The translations under genes and the position numbers were made by a program. Below the pieces are notes generated by a model. It was not told the origin of the DNA. It was given only the letters and a program-made list of their open reading frames with translations, and made no database searches. A stretch of DNA of 64,000 nucleotides, taken from positions 124,001 to 188,000 of the forward strand of contig JANQKQ010000026.1 in the NCBI GenBank assembly GCA_028281105.1. Reading direction: 5' to 3'. The stretch is from Rhizobiaceae bacterium (GTDB lineage Bacteria > Pseudomonadota > Alphaproteobacteria > Rhizobiales > Rhizobiaceae). This document shows positions 27,379 through 36,320 of the stretch, one piece after another (within the stretch, counting starts at the first letter, position 1; each line of letters opens with the position of its first letter).

Positions 27379-28047
27379 CTATTGCAAAGTGGGATTGTCA
27401 CGTTCGCCGGTTTTGGCCAGTTCGAACTCGGTGATCGCAATCAGGGTCTCCGCCCTCGAGCGCAGGTCCGGAGCCTCCAGCAGCGCCTGTTTCTCCGCCG
27501 GCCCGTACGGGCTCATCATGCACAGAGCGTTGACCAACGTGTCGGTGGAGGTCCGCTCGACGCTTTCCCAATCGGCCTCGAGCCGGTTGGCCTCCAGATA
27601 GTCGCGCAAAGTGGCGATCAGCCGGCCGCGATCCACCTGATCGGCTTCGTCGCCTGCGTTGAGGTCATCGTCGCGAACCTCGATGCGAAAACGGCGATAG
27701 CCCGACACCTGCTCCACCTCGTCGACGATGCGATAGCGGCAGATGCCGGACAGGTTGATGACCATACGCCCGTCTCCGGATTCCTGGAATGCCGTGATGC
27801 GGCCCAGGCAGCCGGTCTCACACAGCGGCGGGTTCTCTTGCGCTTCGGGCGCATCGAGCTTTGGCTGGATCATGCCGATCAGCCGGTCGGCGCGTATAGC
27901 GTCGTCGACCATTGCCAGATAGCGCGGCTCGAAAATGTTGAGGGGAAGCTGGCCGCCCGGCAGCAGCAACGCGCCGGACACCGGAAAGATCGGCACCACG
28001 TCATCGATGTCCGATGGACTGTTATATGCCCGGTTTCCCGCTTTCAT
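27379..28047 (-). CDS. Lon N-terminal (LON substrate-binding) domain protein
   Basis: 222 residues comprising only the substrate-binding N-domain of Lon, without ATPase or protease parts. Marks: VVPIFPVSGALLLPGGQLPLNIFEPRY-type opening (residues ~17-44), CLGRITAFQESGDGRMVINL, and GYRRFRIEVRDDD. The C-terminal helical part ends NPTLQ. In alphaproteobacteria this gene commonly follows the thioredoxin/CnoX gene, as here (46-base gap), hinting at a proteostasis link; its actual partner is unknown. Confidence 0.88.
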   Translation of the reverse strand: MKAGNRAYNSPSDIDDVVPIFPVSGALLLPGGQLPLNIFEPRYLAMVDDAIRADRLIGMIQPKLDAPEAQENPPLCETGCLGRITAFQESGDGRMVINLSGICRYRIVDEVEQVSGYRRFRIEVRDDDLNAGDEADQVDRGRLIATLRDYLEANRLEADWESVERTSTDTLVNALCMMSPYGPAEKQALLEAPDLRSRAETLIAITEFELAKTGERDNPTLQ

Positions 28048-28093
28048 GACCCAATCACATCACGCCATAATCTGCTCGCCGCCGCTCACCCTA

Positions 28094-29077
28094 TCACGAG
28101 AACAACATGGACGACAGTTTGCGCCGGCCGGACTGGGTAGCCGGGTCCTGATGACCCCAGGCCTCGAAGAACTGCAGCAACTGCTTTCTCGCCTTCTCGT
28201 CCTCCCAATTGCGGTCGGCGGCAACGATGTCCAACAGTTGTTCGGCGGCCTCCTCCCGCCGGTCGTTTGCGGCCAGCGCCACCGCTAGATCGAATTTCGC
28301 CTGCAGATCACCCGTGTTAGCGTTCACCGCTTCAAAAAGAGTGTCGAGCTCGCCCAGTTCCTCGCTTTGCCGGGCCAGCTCTATGGATGCCTTAAGCGCA
28401 ACTACATCCTGATCGGACTGGGCTTCCGCAGGCAGTGAGTCCAGCAGGTTCTGGGCGCGTTCGGCGTCACCCGATTGCAGATAGATTTTGCCCATGATGG
28501 CCACCGCCGCAGCATTGGCCGGTTCCGCCTGCAGCACGGCGCCCAGCAACTGCGCCGCCTGGCCTGGATCGCCCGCGTCGACCAGACTGCGCGCTTCCTC
28601 TAACATCGCCTGCGCACCCGCGTCGGCCGGCGGACCGGCAAGTTTCTCCATGAAGGCGCGCACCTGGGATTCCGGCTGGGCGCCCATGAAGGCGTCGGCC
28701 GGTCGGCCGTCGACGAACGCGACAACGGCCGGGATCGACTGGATGCCCATCTGGCCGGCAATCTGCGGATGGGCCTCAATGTCCATCTTGACCAGCTTGA
28801 TGCGGCCGGCGAATTCGCCGGCGACCTTCTCCAGGATTGGGGTCAGCTGCTTGCACGGCCCGCACCACGGCGCCCAGAAGTCGACCACCACGGGGACCGA
28901 CTTCGAGGCCTCGATCACCTCCGGCACGAATTCGGCCGTACCGATGTCGATCGGCCCCGACCCGGCCCCACCGCCGGGACCTGCCGCCGGGCCGGCCGGC
29001 TGTTGATCGCCGAAAGTGACGCCCACATTTCCGTTGGCGCCATAGGCTCCGCCGTAGGGATTGTCCGACTGGTTCAT
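28094..29077 (-). CDS. trxA: Thioredoxin with C-terminal TPR domain (CnoX/YbbN type)
   Basis: 327 residues. A Gly/Pro-rich leader (about 1-50) precedes a thioredoxin domain with an intact redox motif APWCGPCKQL and the cis-Pro loop QSIPAVVAFVDG, followed by tetratricopeptide-like helices from about residue 170 (ARSLVDAGDPGQAAQLL, AKFDLAVALAANDRREEA). This is the CnoX plan, a chaperone-redoxin that shields proteins during oxidative stress. Unlike E. coli CnoX, both cysteines are present, so disulfide exchange activity is expected, as reported for Caulobacter CnoX. Upstream of the Lon-N gene. Confidence 0.92.
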   Translation of the reverse strand: MNQSDNPYGGAYGANGNVGVTFGDQQPAGPAAGPGGGAGSGPIDIGTAEFVPEVIEASKSVPVVVDFWAPWCGPCKQLTPILEKVAGEFAGRIKLVKMDIEAHPQIAGQMGIQSIPAVVAFVDGRPADAFMGAQPESQVRAFMEKLAGPPADAGAQAMLEEARSLVDAGDPGQAAQLLGAVLQAEPANAAAVAIMGKIYLQSGDAERAQNLLDSLPAEAQSDQDVVALKASIELARQSEELGELDTLFEAVNANTGDLQAKFDLAVALAANDRREEAAEQLLDIVAADRNWEDEKARKQLLQFFEAWGHQDPATQSGRRKLSSMLFS

Positions 29078-29128
29078 GGGTTCACTTATCCGATTAGTTT
29101 GGTCTTGGGGCGATGGTTTGCGCGCATC

Positions 29129-29641
29129 TCAGCCTGCGGCTCGCTCGCCCGAGAGCTTCAGCACCAAAGGCTCATGCCCGGTCTCCTTCAGGAACCGAAG
29201 CAGATCATCCCTAGAGATGGTTGTCGTCATGGTGTTGGTCAATGGGTGGCAGTTGATGCGGTCATGCTCGAGCAGCGGCTCGTCGATGATCACGCGAACC
29301 CGGTTACCATGATCGTTCATTACGCAAAACGCGGTGACCGAGCCCGGCTCGATCCCCAAAAACTCCATCATCGGCTCCGGCTTGCCGAACGACAGCCGTC
29401 CGCGCGCGCCGATCACCGGGTGCAGCCGGTTCATGTCCAGCCGGGCGACCTGCTCGGCAATGATCAGATAATAGTTGTCCTTGCGGTCCTTCACGAACAG
29501 GTTCTTGGTGTGCCCGCCGGGAATTTGCGCCGTCACCTTCTCCGATTCCTCGACCGTGAAGACGGCTTCATGCACCATCGTCGTGGTGGCCATGCCCAGC
29601 CGCTCGAGCAGCGCGAACAGATCATCCGGGGTAGCGGGCAT
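29129..29641 (-). CDS. Prolyl-tRNA editing protein (ProX/YbaK family)
   Basis: 170-residue free-standing editing domain that hydrolyses misacylated tRNA-Pro, most likely alanyl-tRNA-Pro (ProXp-ala group). Visible marks are HEAVFTVEESEKV, GGHTKNLFVKDRKDNYYL with the conserved Lys, GARGRLSFGKPE and the GS.TAFCVMND segment, then CHPLTNTMTTTISRDDLLRFL. The start MPATPDDLFALLERLG is well placed. It sits upstream of the thioredoxin gene with a 51-base gap. Confidence 0.9.
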   Translation of the reverse strand: MPATPDDLFALLERLGMATTTMVHEAVFTVEESEKVTAQIPGGHTKNLFVKDRKDNYYLIIAEQVARLDMNRLHPVIGARGRLSFGKPEPMMEFLGIEPGSVTAFCVMNDHGNRVRVIIDEPLLEHDRINCHPLTNTMTTTISRDDLLRFLKETGHEPLVLKLSGERAAG

Positions 29642-29813
29642 CGCCTTCTCACGGGGCTTATACGGTCGCAGGTCGACCGCTTGGTTGGGGGACGCAGCGT
29701 GGACCCATGACTATTTGCTCGCGCCGGCCAAAGCAAGCGCCGCCGGCCATCGCCATAACCGCAAGTTTCCTGTTGCATTGGCCGGACCGGTGCGCCATAT
29801 CGGTGCGTTATGA

Positions 29814-29834
29814 ACACGCCGCCCGTCGGCGTGT
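29814..29834. other. Hairpin immediately upstream of tRNA-Gly
   Basis: ACACGCCG and CGGCGTGT form a perfect 8-bp stem with a 5-base loop; the right arm ends 2 bases before the first base of the tRNA. It could be a 5' leader hairpin of the tRNA precursor or an upstream terminator, though no T tract follows. Confidence 0.5.
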
Positions 29835-29836
29835 GA

Positions 29837-29911
29837 GCGGGCGTAGCTCAGGGGTAGAGCATTACCTTGCCAAGGTAAGGGTCGTGAGTTCGAATCTCAT
29901 CGCCCGCTCCA
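29837..29911 (+). tRNA. tRNA-Gly (anticodon GCC)
   Basis: 75 bases including an encoded CCA. Acceptor stem GCGGGCG (29837-29843) pairs with CGCCCGC (29901-29907). The D arm has GCTCAGGGGTAGAGC, the anticodon loop is TTGCCAA between ACC and GGT stem parts, and the T arm is GTGAGTTCGAATCTCAT. A short T run (AATTTT) follows the CCA and may help end transcription. It decodes GGC and GGT. Confidence 0.97.
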
Positions 29912-29977
29912 ATTTTCCTCCCTTCCGAATCGATGTCAGAGCACGCGGCCCGAGCAAACGAGCGGACCTTGATCGTG

Positions 29978-31429
29978 CTAAGGCCGCAGCGGATTTACCC
30001 GCATCTTGACCAGTTTCGGCTCCAGATAGGCCTCCAACCCCTCCGGCCCGAGCTCGCGGCCTATGCCGCTCATTTTCCAGCCGCCGAATGGCGCCTGAAG
30101 CTCGCTGACATCGTTGACGTTGATACCGACGCCGCCGAATTCCAGCCGGTCCGCGATCGCCCACATCCGCTCCAGGTCGCGGCCGTACACATAGGCGGCC
30201 AGGCCGTATTCGACGCTGTTGGCCATGCCGATCATCTGCTCGGTGGTATCGAAGGCGGTGATCGCCGCCAGCGGACCGTAGGTTTCGCTCATCATCGGCA
30301 GGCTGTGGAGCGGCGCGTCATCGATGACGGTGGGTCTGTAAAACGTTCCTCGAGCGAATCGATCACCGGCGGGCCGCTCACCGCCGGCCAGCAGTCGCCC
30401 GCCCTTGTCGATCGCGTCGTGGCGATGCGCGTCGACCCGGTCGATCACGGACGCGTTGAGCACCGGCCCGTATTCGACGCCCGGGTCGATCCCGTGGCCA
30501 AGCTCGGTCGCGTCGGCGAGGCCCGCCAGAATGTCGGCAAACTTGCGATGCACCTTCGCATCGACCAGGATCCGGTTCACGGTGATGCAGATCTGCCCCA
30601 TGTTGGAGAACGCGCGCCGGTGCGCCGCTTTCGCCGCCGTTTCCAGATCGGCGTCGGCCAGCACGATCAAGGGCGCGTTGCCGCCCAGCTCCAGGCACAG
30701 TTTCTTCAGATTGCCGGCCGCGTTGCGCATGATGTCCTGGCCGGCCGCGACAGAAGCTGTTGCGGAAATCACACGCACTCCGGCATGCCGCGCCAGCGCC
30801 GCACCCGCGACCGGTCCAAGGCCGGGAAGGTCGGCCAGCGCACCGGCAGGCACACCGGCTTCATTCAGGCAATCGACCAGCATGGCGATCGCCAGCGGCG
30901 TCTCGTGTGGCGACTTGACGATTAGCGGACAGCCGGCGGCAAGCGCCGGCCCCGCCTTCCAGCAATACAGATCGACGGGATAGTTCCACGGCACGATCGC
31001 GGCGGCCACGCCCACGGGATGATAGGAGACCACATTCTTAATCCCGGCAGCCGAAGCCGGCCGCAGCGCGCCACCGATGCGCCTGGCCTCGCCGGCATAG
31101 TAGCGCAGCACGGTCGCACCGAAACGAATCTCCTTCACGTTGTCGGCCACCGGCTTGCCCTGCTCACTGGTGAGCAACCTCGCCATCTCATCGATGCGCG
31201 CTTCGATCAGATCGGCCGCCTGTTCCAGCATCCCCGCGCGCTCCTCGGCGTGCAGCTCGGCCAATACGGGCGCAGTCCGTTGCGCTACCGAAACAGCCTG
31301 ATCGACGGTTGCCTCGTCGGCAAGCAGGGTCGAGCCCACCCGCTCGCCGGTCGCCGGATCGAGGATTTCGAACCGCTCCAGGCCCTTCGGCTCGGCCCAT
31401 GCGCCGTCGATGAAGATTCCACGATCCAT
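29978..31429 (-). CDS. NAD(P)-dependent aldehyde dehydrogenase
   Basis: 483 residues, aldehyde dehydrogenase superfamily near the succinate-semialdehyde/glycolaldehyde group. PWNYP at the cofactor entrance, the general-base Glu in LELGGNAP near 247 and the catalytic Cys in NMGQICITVNR near 280 are present; the closing motif is METSETYGP-like (MSETYGP, Tyr replacing the usual Phe). It is the last gene of the GntR-BMP run, 16 bases after the SIS gene, so it probably oxidises an aldehyde formed in that pathway; the substrate is unknown. tRNA-Gly lies beyond its 3' end, on the other strand. Confidence 0.9.
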   Translation of the reverse strand: MDRGIFIDGAWAEPKGLERFEILDPATGERVGSTLLADEATVDQAVSVAQRTAPVLAELHAEERAGMLEQAADLIEARIDEMARLLTSEQGKPVADNVKEIRFGATVLRYYAGEARRIGGALRPASAAGIKNVVSYHPVGVAAAIVPWNYPVDLYCWKAGPALAAGCPLIVKSPHETPLAIAMLVDCLNEAGVPAGALADLPGLGPVAGAALARHAGVRVISATASVAAGQDIMRNAAGNLKKLCLELGGNAPLIVLADADLETAAKAAHRRAFSNMGQICITVNRILVDAKVHRKFADILAGLADATELGHGIDPGVEYGPVLNASVIDRVDAHRHDAIDKGGRLLAGGERPAGDRFARGTFYRPTVIDDAPLHSLPMMSETYGPLAAITAFDTTEQMIGMANSVEYGLAAYVYGRDLERMWAIADRLEFGGVGINVNDVSELQAPFGGWKMSGIGRELGPEGLEAYLEPKLVKMRVNPLRP

Positions 31430-31445
31430 TCGCCTGACTTCCGGT

Positions 31446-32213
31446 TCAGCGCATCTTCAGCCGGCGCCACAGCTCCGCATAGTTGCGGTCGTTCTGCTTG
31501 TCGGCCTCAGCCTTCTCGGCGGTGTTGGGGCTGACCATGACGAAGGGCTCGTGGCCACGCTCGACCAGGATTCGCGCGGTTTCCGCATTGATCGCCTGAC
31601 CCACCGCGATCGCGATCGATGTGGAAGTGGCGCCGACGCGATATTTCAACCCGTCGATCGCCACCCCGGCGTCGCCCTTGGGCACGCCGGTGTCGATCAC
31701 CACGTCGGCCAGTTCATACAATCGCTTGCCGCAGGAATGGCGCGACGGGGTCGATGAGGAATGGGGCACGGAGGTGACGCCGATCAGCTTCATACCGCGC
31801 TCCTTAGCGCCCACGGCGATGTCCAGGGTCACCGCGTTGAGCCCGGAATGGGAGAAGATCAGCATGGCGTCGCCGGGATCGAGCTGGTGCGACGACAGGA
31901 TCGCCTCGCCATAGCCCTCGCGGCCGTGGATGAAACGGTATTGGCGCGCACCACCGTCGCCGAGCACCCGATGAAACGAGATCATCGAGCTTTCCACGAT
32001 CGGGCGAAAGCCGGTCACCGTGCCGGTGCGCGGAAACATCTCCATCGCCGCGAACGAGCCGTGCCCGGTGCCGAAGGTGAACACCAGCTTGTCGTCGCCG
32101 ATCGCGTCGGCACAGATCTGCGCCGCGGCCCGGATCGCCTCGCCCTGAGTGTCGGCGACCTTCTGCAACCGTTCCATGACGGTGGCGAGATAGGTGCCTG
32201 CAATGTCGCTCAT
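31446..32213 (-). CDS. SIS-domain sugar isomerase-like protein (UPF0309 type)
   Basis: 255 residues with a single SIS (sugar isomerase) fold. The sugar-phosphate binding parts are TFGTGHGSFAAMEMF near 46-60 and the serine-rich loop IFSHSGLNAV near 120, with PHSSSTPSRHSCGKRLYEL further on. SIS proteins of this type bind or isomerise phosphosugars or amino sugars; some are only sensors. In this cluster, next to a nucleoside phosphorylase and a PfkB kinase, a pentose-phosphate ligand is a reasonable guess. Gap of 19 bases after the phosphorylase, 16 before the dehydrogenase. Confidence 0.82.
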   Translation of the reverse strand: MSDIAGTYLATVMERLQKVADTQGEAIRAAAQICADAIGDDKLVFTFGTGHGSFAAMEMFPRTGTVTGFRPIVESSMISFHRVLGDGGARQYRFIHGREGYGEAILSSHQLDPGDAMLIFSHSGLNAVTLDIAVGAKERGMKLIGVTSVPHSSSTPSRHSCGKRLYELADVVIDTGVPKGDAGVAIDGLKYRVGATSTSIAIAVGQAINAETARILVERGHEPFVMVSPNTAEKAEADKQNDRNYAELWRRLKMR

Positions 32214-32232
32214 CGTGAAATCTCCGTTTGGT

Positions 32233-32970
32233 TCACGGCAGGCCGGCCAGGCCGGCCAGCGCGATCTCGAACAACCTCGCTTCGCCGGCCGCCAGCGCTT
32301 CGCTCGCCAGTTTTTCCTGGGTCAGCGCGTCGACGGTGCCCAGGCAGACGGTGGCGCACGACACGCCGAGCGCATTGGCCGCGGCCAGCAGCGCCGACGT
32401 CTCCATGTCCACCGCCATCACACCCCTTTCGGCCAGCATTTTCCGGTTGGCCGCCGCTCGCTCGCTCCCTGCCGCGTCGATGCCGAACATGTCGCGATAG
32501 AACGCATCGAAGGTGGCATAAAGACCGGTGGTGACGCTGAGCCCCGCCGATCTGGCCGCCGTCTCGAGCAGCGAAACCAGTTCGCCGTCCGCAGAATGGG
32601 GATTGGTATCCGAAACATAGGAGGGCGAGGTGCCCTCGAAACCCAACGCCGATCGGCTGATCAGCAGATCGCCGGCGCCGGCAGGCGGAAAATACATGGC
32701 GGTGCCGATGCGCAGGAAACGGCCGACGCCCAGATCGGCCAGCTCGTGCAGGACGATGGTCGCGATCGGCGCGCCCATGCCAAAGGCGGCGACAGTGATC
32801 TTCTTGCCGCTATAGCCGCCCGTTACCGTCTTCAGGCCGCGCGAAACGGGCAGAACTTGCGGTTCGTCCAACAGGCGCGCCATTCTGTCGACCCGATCGG
32901 GGTCGCCGATCAGGATCGCCCTGTCGCCCACGTCGGCCTGGCTGTGCCCCAGATACCACGCCCGCTTCAT
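32233..32970 (-). CDS. Nucleoside phosphorylase (uridine phosphorylase-like)
   Basis: 245 residues of the PNP/UDP family, which splits nucleosides with phosphate to a free base and pentose-1-phosphate. The phosphate loop GDPDRVDRM (near 22) and the ribose-binding VDMETSALLAAAN (near 188) are clear. RIGTAMYFPPAGAGDLLI replaces the more common GTTG/GTCG phosphate-binding turn with GTAM, so the substrate may differ from uridine. Its start overlaps the kinase stop by 4 bases. Located in a gene run with a BMP-type importer, a transporter class often specific for nucleosides. Confidence 0.85.
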   Translation of the reverse strand: MKRAWYLGHSQADVGDRAILIGDPDRVDRMARLLDEPQVLPVSRGLKTVTGGYSGKKITVAAFGMGAPIATIVLHELADLGVGRFLRIGTAMYFPPAGAGDLLISRSALGFEGTSPSYVSDTNPHSADGELVSLLETAARSAGLSVTTGLYATFDAFYRDMFGIDAAGSERAAANRKMLAERGVMAVDMETSALLAAANALGVSCATVCLGTVDALTQEKLASEALAAGEARLFEIALAGLAGLP

Positions 32971-33812
32971 CCGCCTTCCTTCCCCTTTCGCCGTTCCAGC
33001 ATGGAACGCACCGCATCGATGCCGGCTCTGGCCGCGCGCGCCGGCTCATCGACCCCGGACATCCGGGCGGCGATGAAGCCACCCGCGAACGTGTCTCCGG
33101 CGCCGGTCGTATCGCGAACGGTGATCGGCTCGGCTGACAGCGCTTCAATCCCGCCACCGTGCTCGATGCGGATTTGCGCAGGCCCGCTCGTCTCCACCAA
33201 AACGGCGCCGCCCGACGTCTTGCCGACCAACCGGCGTTCCGCCTGGTTGCAAAAGATCACATCCGCCTCGCCCGACAGCCGGGCGCGTATGGGGACCGTG
33301 AAGCAATGCTCGTCGCTTTTGAGCACCCAATACAGGCTTGCGCCGGGCGCCCGCGCGTCAAGAATGTCGTCCATCAGATGCGGCGGGCCTACCGAGACAC
33401 ACAGATGGTCGGCAGCCGCGATCTTCTCGCGCTGCGAATCGCTCAGCGCCTCCTCGCCGGTGAACGCTGGATCGAACAAACACGCGCACGAACCATCGCC
33501 CTGGTATACCATGACGGCCAGGGGAGAGCTTCTATCGGCGAACAGGTTGACGCCGGCCACATCGACGCCGGCTCGCTCCAGATCCTCCACGTAGATGACC
33601 CCGTTTTCGTCGCCGCCGACCCAGGTGACCGCGCAAACCTCACAACCGCCTGCGGCCACCGCCTTTGCGATATACGCAGCGCAACCGCCCACCCGAGGCC
33701 AGGCGGCCGGATCGCGGTGGTCGATCAAAGTGGTGCGGTCGCCCCCCGCCATGCCGGCAAGGCCGACCGGATAGTCAAGGCTCGCATAGCCGGTGACCGC
33801 CAATCGGCTCAT
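32967..33812 (-). CDS. PfkB family carbohydrate kinase
   Basis: 281 residues, ribokinase-like fold. The N-terminal substrate part shows RVGGCAAYIAKAVAAGG and the C-terminal PfkB signature 2 is exact, DTTGAGDTFAGGF near residue 234, with the catalytic Asp. No signature allows naming the sugar. Start and stop overlap both neighbours by 4 bases (ATGA), so translation is coupled with the cysteine hydrolase upstream and the phosphorylase downstream. A ribose, ribose-1-phosphate or nucleoside kinase role fits the neighbourhood but is inference. Confidence 0.87.
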   Translation of the reverse strand: MSRLAVTGYASLDYPVGLAGMAGGDRTTLIDHRDPAAWPRVGGCAAYIAKAVAAGGCEVCAVTWVGGDENGVIYVEDLERAGVDVAGVNLFADRSSPLAVMVYQGDGSCACLFDPAFTGEEALSDSQREKIAAADHLCVSVGPPHLMDDILDARAPGASLYWVLKSDEHCFTVPIRARLSGEADVIFCNQAERRLVGKTSGGAVLVETSGPAQIRIEHGGGIEALSAEPITVRDTTGAGDTFAGGFIAARMSGVDEPARAARAGIDAVRSMLERRKGKEGG

Positions 33813-34363
33813 GCCAGCATCTCCAGCGCTTCCTCGCTCGTCACTACCCGGCCCAGATAACGGCCGATGTCTTCCAACGACGCGTCCGCCAGGTGCGGCC
33901 GGTTGGAATTGGTCGCATCGGCGACCACGGCGACCTCAAAGCCGTGCGCGAACGCGTCCTGCGCGGTGGCCCGCACGCACACATTGGTCTTCACCCCGCA
34001 GATCACCACACGATCCACCGACTGCTCGCGCAGGAACAAAGCCAGCTCCGTGGCGAAGAACGCGGAGAACCGCCGCTTGACGATCTCGATCTCGTTGCCG
34101 CCTTCGCCGGGACCGAAACCCTCGAAATACTCCGCGTGAAAGCCGCCGCTGACACAGTGGCGCGGCAGGCGCTTGTCCTCGAAATCGCCGAAGCCCTCGC
34201 GATGCCGGTCGGCCACGTGAACGATCAGCGCACCACCCGAGCGCGCGCGCCCGATCAACCTCGACACATTGGCGACGATGCTAGGCGCGTCGTCGTAGTA
34301 GTTCTCGCCGTCGGGGTGCAGGAACGAGTTCTGCATATCAATGACCAGGAGCGCGGTGTTCAT
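33809..34363 (-). CDS. Isochorismatase-family cysteine hydrolase
   Basis: 184 residues. The catalytic triad is complete: Asp9 in LLVIDMQNSF, the Lys of EIVKRRFSAFF near 96 and Cys in CGVKTNVCVRATA near 130. Family members cleave C-N bonds of nicotinamide, ureidoacrylate, carbamates or similar amides. In this cluster it may open or deamidate a product derived from the nucleobase. It overlaps the permease gene upstream and the kinase downstream by 4 bases each. Confidence 0.88.
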   Translation of the reverse strand: MNTALLVIDMQNSFLHPDGENYYDDAPSIVANVSRLIGRARSGGALIVHVADRHREGFGDFEDKRLPRHCVSGGFHAEYFEGFGPGEGGNEIEIVKRRFSAFFATELALFLREQSVDRVVICGVKTNVCVRATAQDAFAHGFEVAVVADATNSNRPHLADASLEDIGRYLGRVVTSEEALEMLA

Positions 34364-35259
34364 GCGGCGGCTGCCTTTCCTCTATGCGCCCGCCAGCCGG
34401 CGATGACGAGCGCGACCAGCACCATCAGATAGGGAATGGTGCCGATCAGCTTCGGCGGCAGGCCCGCGGTTTGCATGCGGATCTGGCTGGCGTCGAGAAA
34501 GCCGAACAACAAACACACCAGCGCGGTCGTGAGCGGGCGATCGCGGCCGAAATAGAACGCGGCCAGCGCAATGAACCCCCGCCCGGCGGTGAGGCCCTCG
34601 TTGAACAGGCCGATCGACGCCAGCGCCAGGTGCGCGCCGCCCAGGCCGGAGAAGAAACCGGCGAACGCGGTGGAGAAATCCTGCACGTTGGGCGCCGAAA
34701 TCCCCATGGCGCGGGCCACCTGCGGCGCATTTCCGGTCGCGCGCAGCCACAAGCCGATGCGGATGTGTGCCAGCATGAACGGCAGCACCGCCACACTTAC
34801 CCAGGCGAATACGGTCAACGGTTCGAGTTCGGACAAGGCCAAGCCGACCACCGGCACGTTGGAAACCTGCTCGGGCAGCAGCCTCGGCAGGAGCTGAACG
34901 TCCGGCAGGCGCAGCGTGCCGCTCGAATCGTACACCCAGTTCAAGATGAAGCCGATCACGCCGGCGACGAATACGTTGAGCCCCAGCCCGGCCACGATCA
35001 TGTTGGCGCCGGCGCGGGTGACGACCAGCGAGAACAGCAGACCGATCGCCGCGCCCGCGACCGCCGCCGCCAGCACGGCGAAGAACCAGCCTCCGGTCGC
35101 CGATGAGACCACCACGGCGACAAAGGCGCCGGCCAGCATCTTCGCGTCGAGCGCGATGTTGACGATCCCCGCGCGCCGGTTCACCAGCCCGCCCATCGCG
35201 GCGAGCAGGATCGGCGTCGTCAACACCAGCGAGGCGGCGATGATCTGGTCGACGATCAT
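34360..35259 (-). CDS. BMP-type ABC importer permease (second subunit)
   Basis: 299-residue inner-membrane permease of the BPD_transp_2 class found in nucleoside/sugar importers. Starts at the ATG at 35259 (MIVDQIIAASLVLTTPILLAA), overlapping the first permease by 4 bases; the longer open frame upstream merely shadows that gene. The family loop RRAGIVNIALDAKMLAGAF is present (G.VNI..EG in relatives; here the usual Glu-Gly reads Asp-Ala). About eight hydrophobic segments follow. GRGFIALAAFYFGRDRPL near 230 resembles the conserved GRGWIAxA motif of the family. Confidence 0.9.
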   Translation of the reverse strand: MIVDQIIAASLVLTTPILLAAMGGLVNRRAGIVNIALDAKMLAGAFVAVVVSSATGGWFFAVLAAAVAGAAIGLLFSLVVTRAGANMIVAGLGLNVFVAGVIGFILNWVYDSSGTLRLPDVQLLPRLLPEQVSNVPVVGLALSELEPLTVFAWVSVAVLPFMLAHIRIGLWLRATGNAPQVARAMGISAPNVQDFSTAFAGFFSGLGGAHLALASIGLFNEGLTAGRGFIALAAFYFGRDRPLTTALVCLLFGFLDASQIRMQTAGLPPKLIGTIPYLMVLVALVIAGWRAHRGKAAAA

Positions 35260-36320
35260 GACGCCCCCCGCCACCGGCGCAGGCTCAGCCGGCCCAGTTC
35301 GACCACCGCGAAGATCATCACCGTGCCCTCGATGATGTTGACGATGTCGAGGGGGATGTCCGAGAACAGCTGCACCGTCGTGCCGGCCGAAGCCAATGCG
35401 CCGAACAGGATCGCGCCCAGCAATATCCCGGTCGCGGTGTTGCGCCCCAGCAGCGCGACGGCCATGCCGGTGAAACCATAGCCCGGCGAAAACCCGTCGG
35501 CGAACCGATGCAGCTGCCCCAGCGCGTGGGAAGCGCCGCCCATGCCCGCCACGATGCCCGAAATCACCATCACTAGGACGATCGTCGCCGGGATCGATAT
35601 GCCGATCGCCTTGGAAAACCGCCGGTTGTGGCCGACCAGCGCACCCTCGAAGCCGGAAGGGGTGCGCCGTGCCCACAGGCCGTACGCCACCACCAGGACC
35701 AGGCCGACCAGGAACCCGGCATGCACGGTCGACGGCGGCAGCAGGCGGGGCAGTTGCGCGGCCTCGTGCACCAGCGGCGTGACATTGTTGCCGGAAATCT
35801 CCGAAAGCAGCGGCCCGTTGACCAGATAGCCGGTGATCCCGAAAGCGACGAAATTCAGCATCAAGGTGGAGACCACCTCGTCGACCTCATATCTCGCCAG
35901 CAGGTATCCGGGCACCGACAGCCAGAGCGCTGAGCCGATCGCGGCGAACGCGAACGCCAGCGGGATCAGCGCAAGGCCGAACCCGGCGGGCAGAGAAAAT
36001 CCCACGAAAGCGCCGCACAGGCCGCCGATGACGAAGGCGCCCTCCACGCCCACATTGAACACGCCGGAACGGAAGCAGATCGCGGTGGCGACGCCGGTAA
36101 ACAGCAGCGGCGTCGCCGCCGAAAGGGTGGCGGCGATGCGACGGGTCGAGCCGAAGGATTCCGCCGCCATCAGTGAGAACACATCGATCGGGTTTTCGCC
36201 CACCGCCAGCAACACGGCGCTGGCGACGGCCAAAGCGACAACAAACGGGAAGGCAAGGCCGATGCCCTTGTCGAACCAGGCGATCGCGTCGAAGCGGCGG
36301 GCGGCGGCGATCTCAGTCAT
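35256..36320 (-). CDS. BMP-type ABC importer permease (first subunit)
   Basis: 354-residue inner-membrane permease, partner of the preceding subunit. The ATG at 36320 is favoured over a GTG three codons earlier; both overlap the ATPase 3' end. About ten hydrophobic segments. Conserved parts are ATPLLFTGVATAICFRSGVFNVGVEGAF near residues 70-97, EVVSTLMLNFVAF near 150, and GYGFTGMAVALLGRN near 275. These fit the NupP/BmpB-type permeases of nucleoside importers. Confidence 0.92.
   Translation of the reverse strand: MTEIAAARRFDAIAWFDKGIGLAFPFVVALAVASAVLLAVGENPIDVFSLMAAESFGSTRRIAATLSAATPLLFTGVATAICFRSGVFNVGVEGAFVIGGLCGAFVGFSLPAGFGLALIPLAFAFAAIGSALWLSVPGYLLARYEVDEVVSTLMLNFVAFGITGYLVNGPLLSEISGNNVTPLVHEAAQLPRLLPPSTVHAGFLVGLVLVVAYGLWARRTPSGFEGALVGHNRRFSKAIGISIPATIVLVMVISGIVAGMGGASHALGQLHRFADGFSPGYGFTGMAVALLGRNTATGILLGAILFGALASAGTTVQLFSDIPLDIVNIIEGTVMIFAVVELGRLSLRRWRGAS

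Noticed and set aside
29837-29911. tRNA-Gly as an integration site for an island covering the nucleoside cluster
   Set aside because: No integrase gene and no direct repeat of the tRNA 3' end was seen; the cluster's base composition looks like its surroundings.
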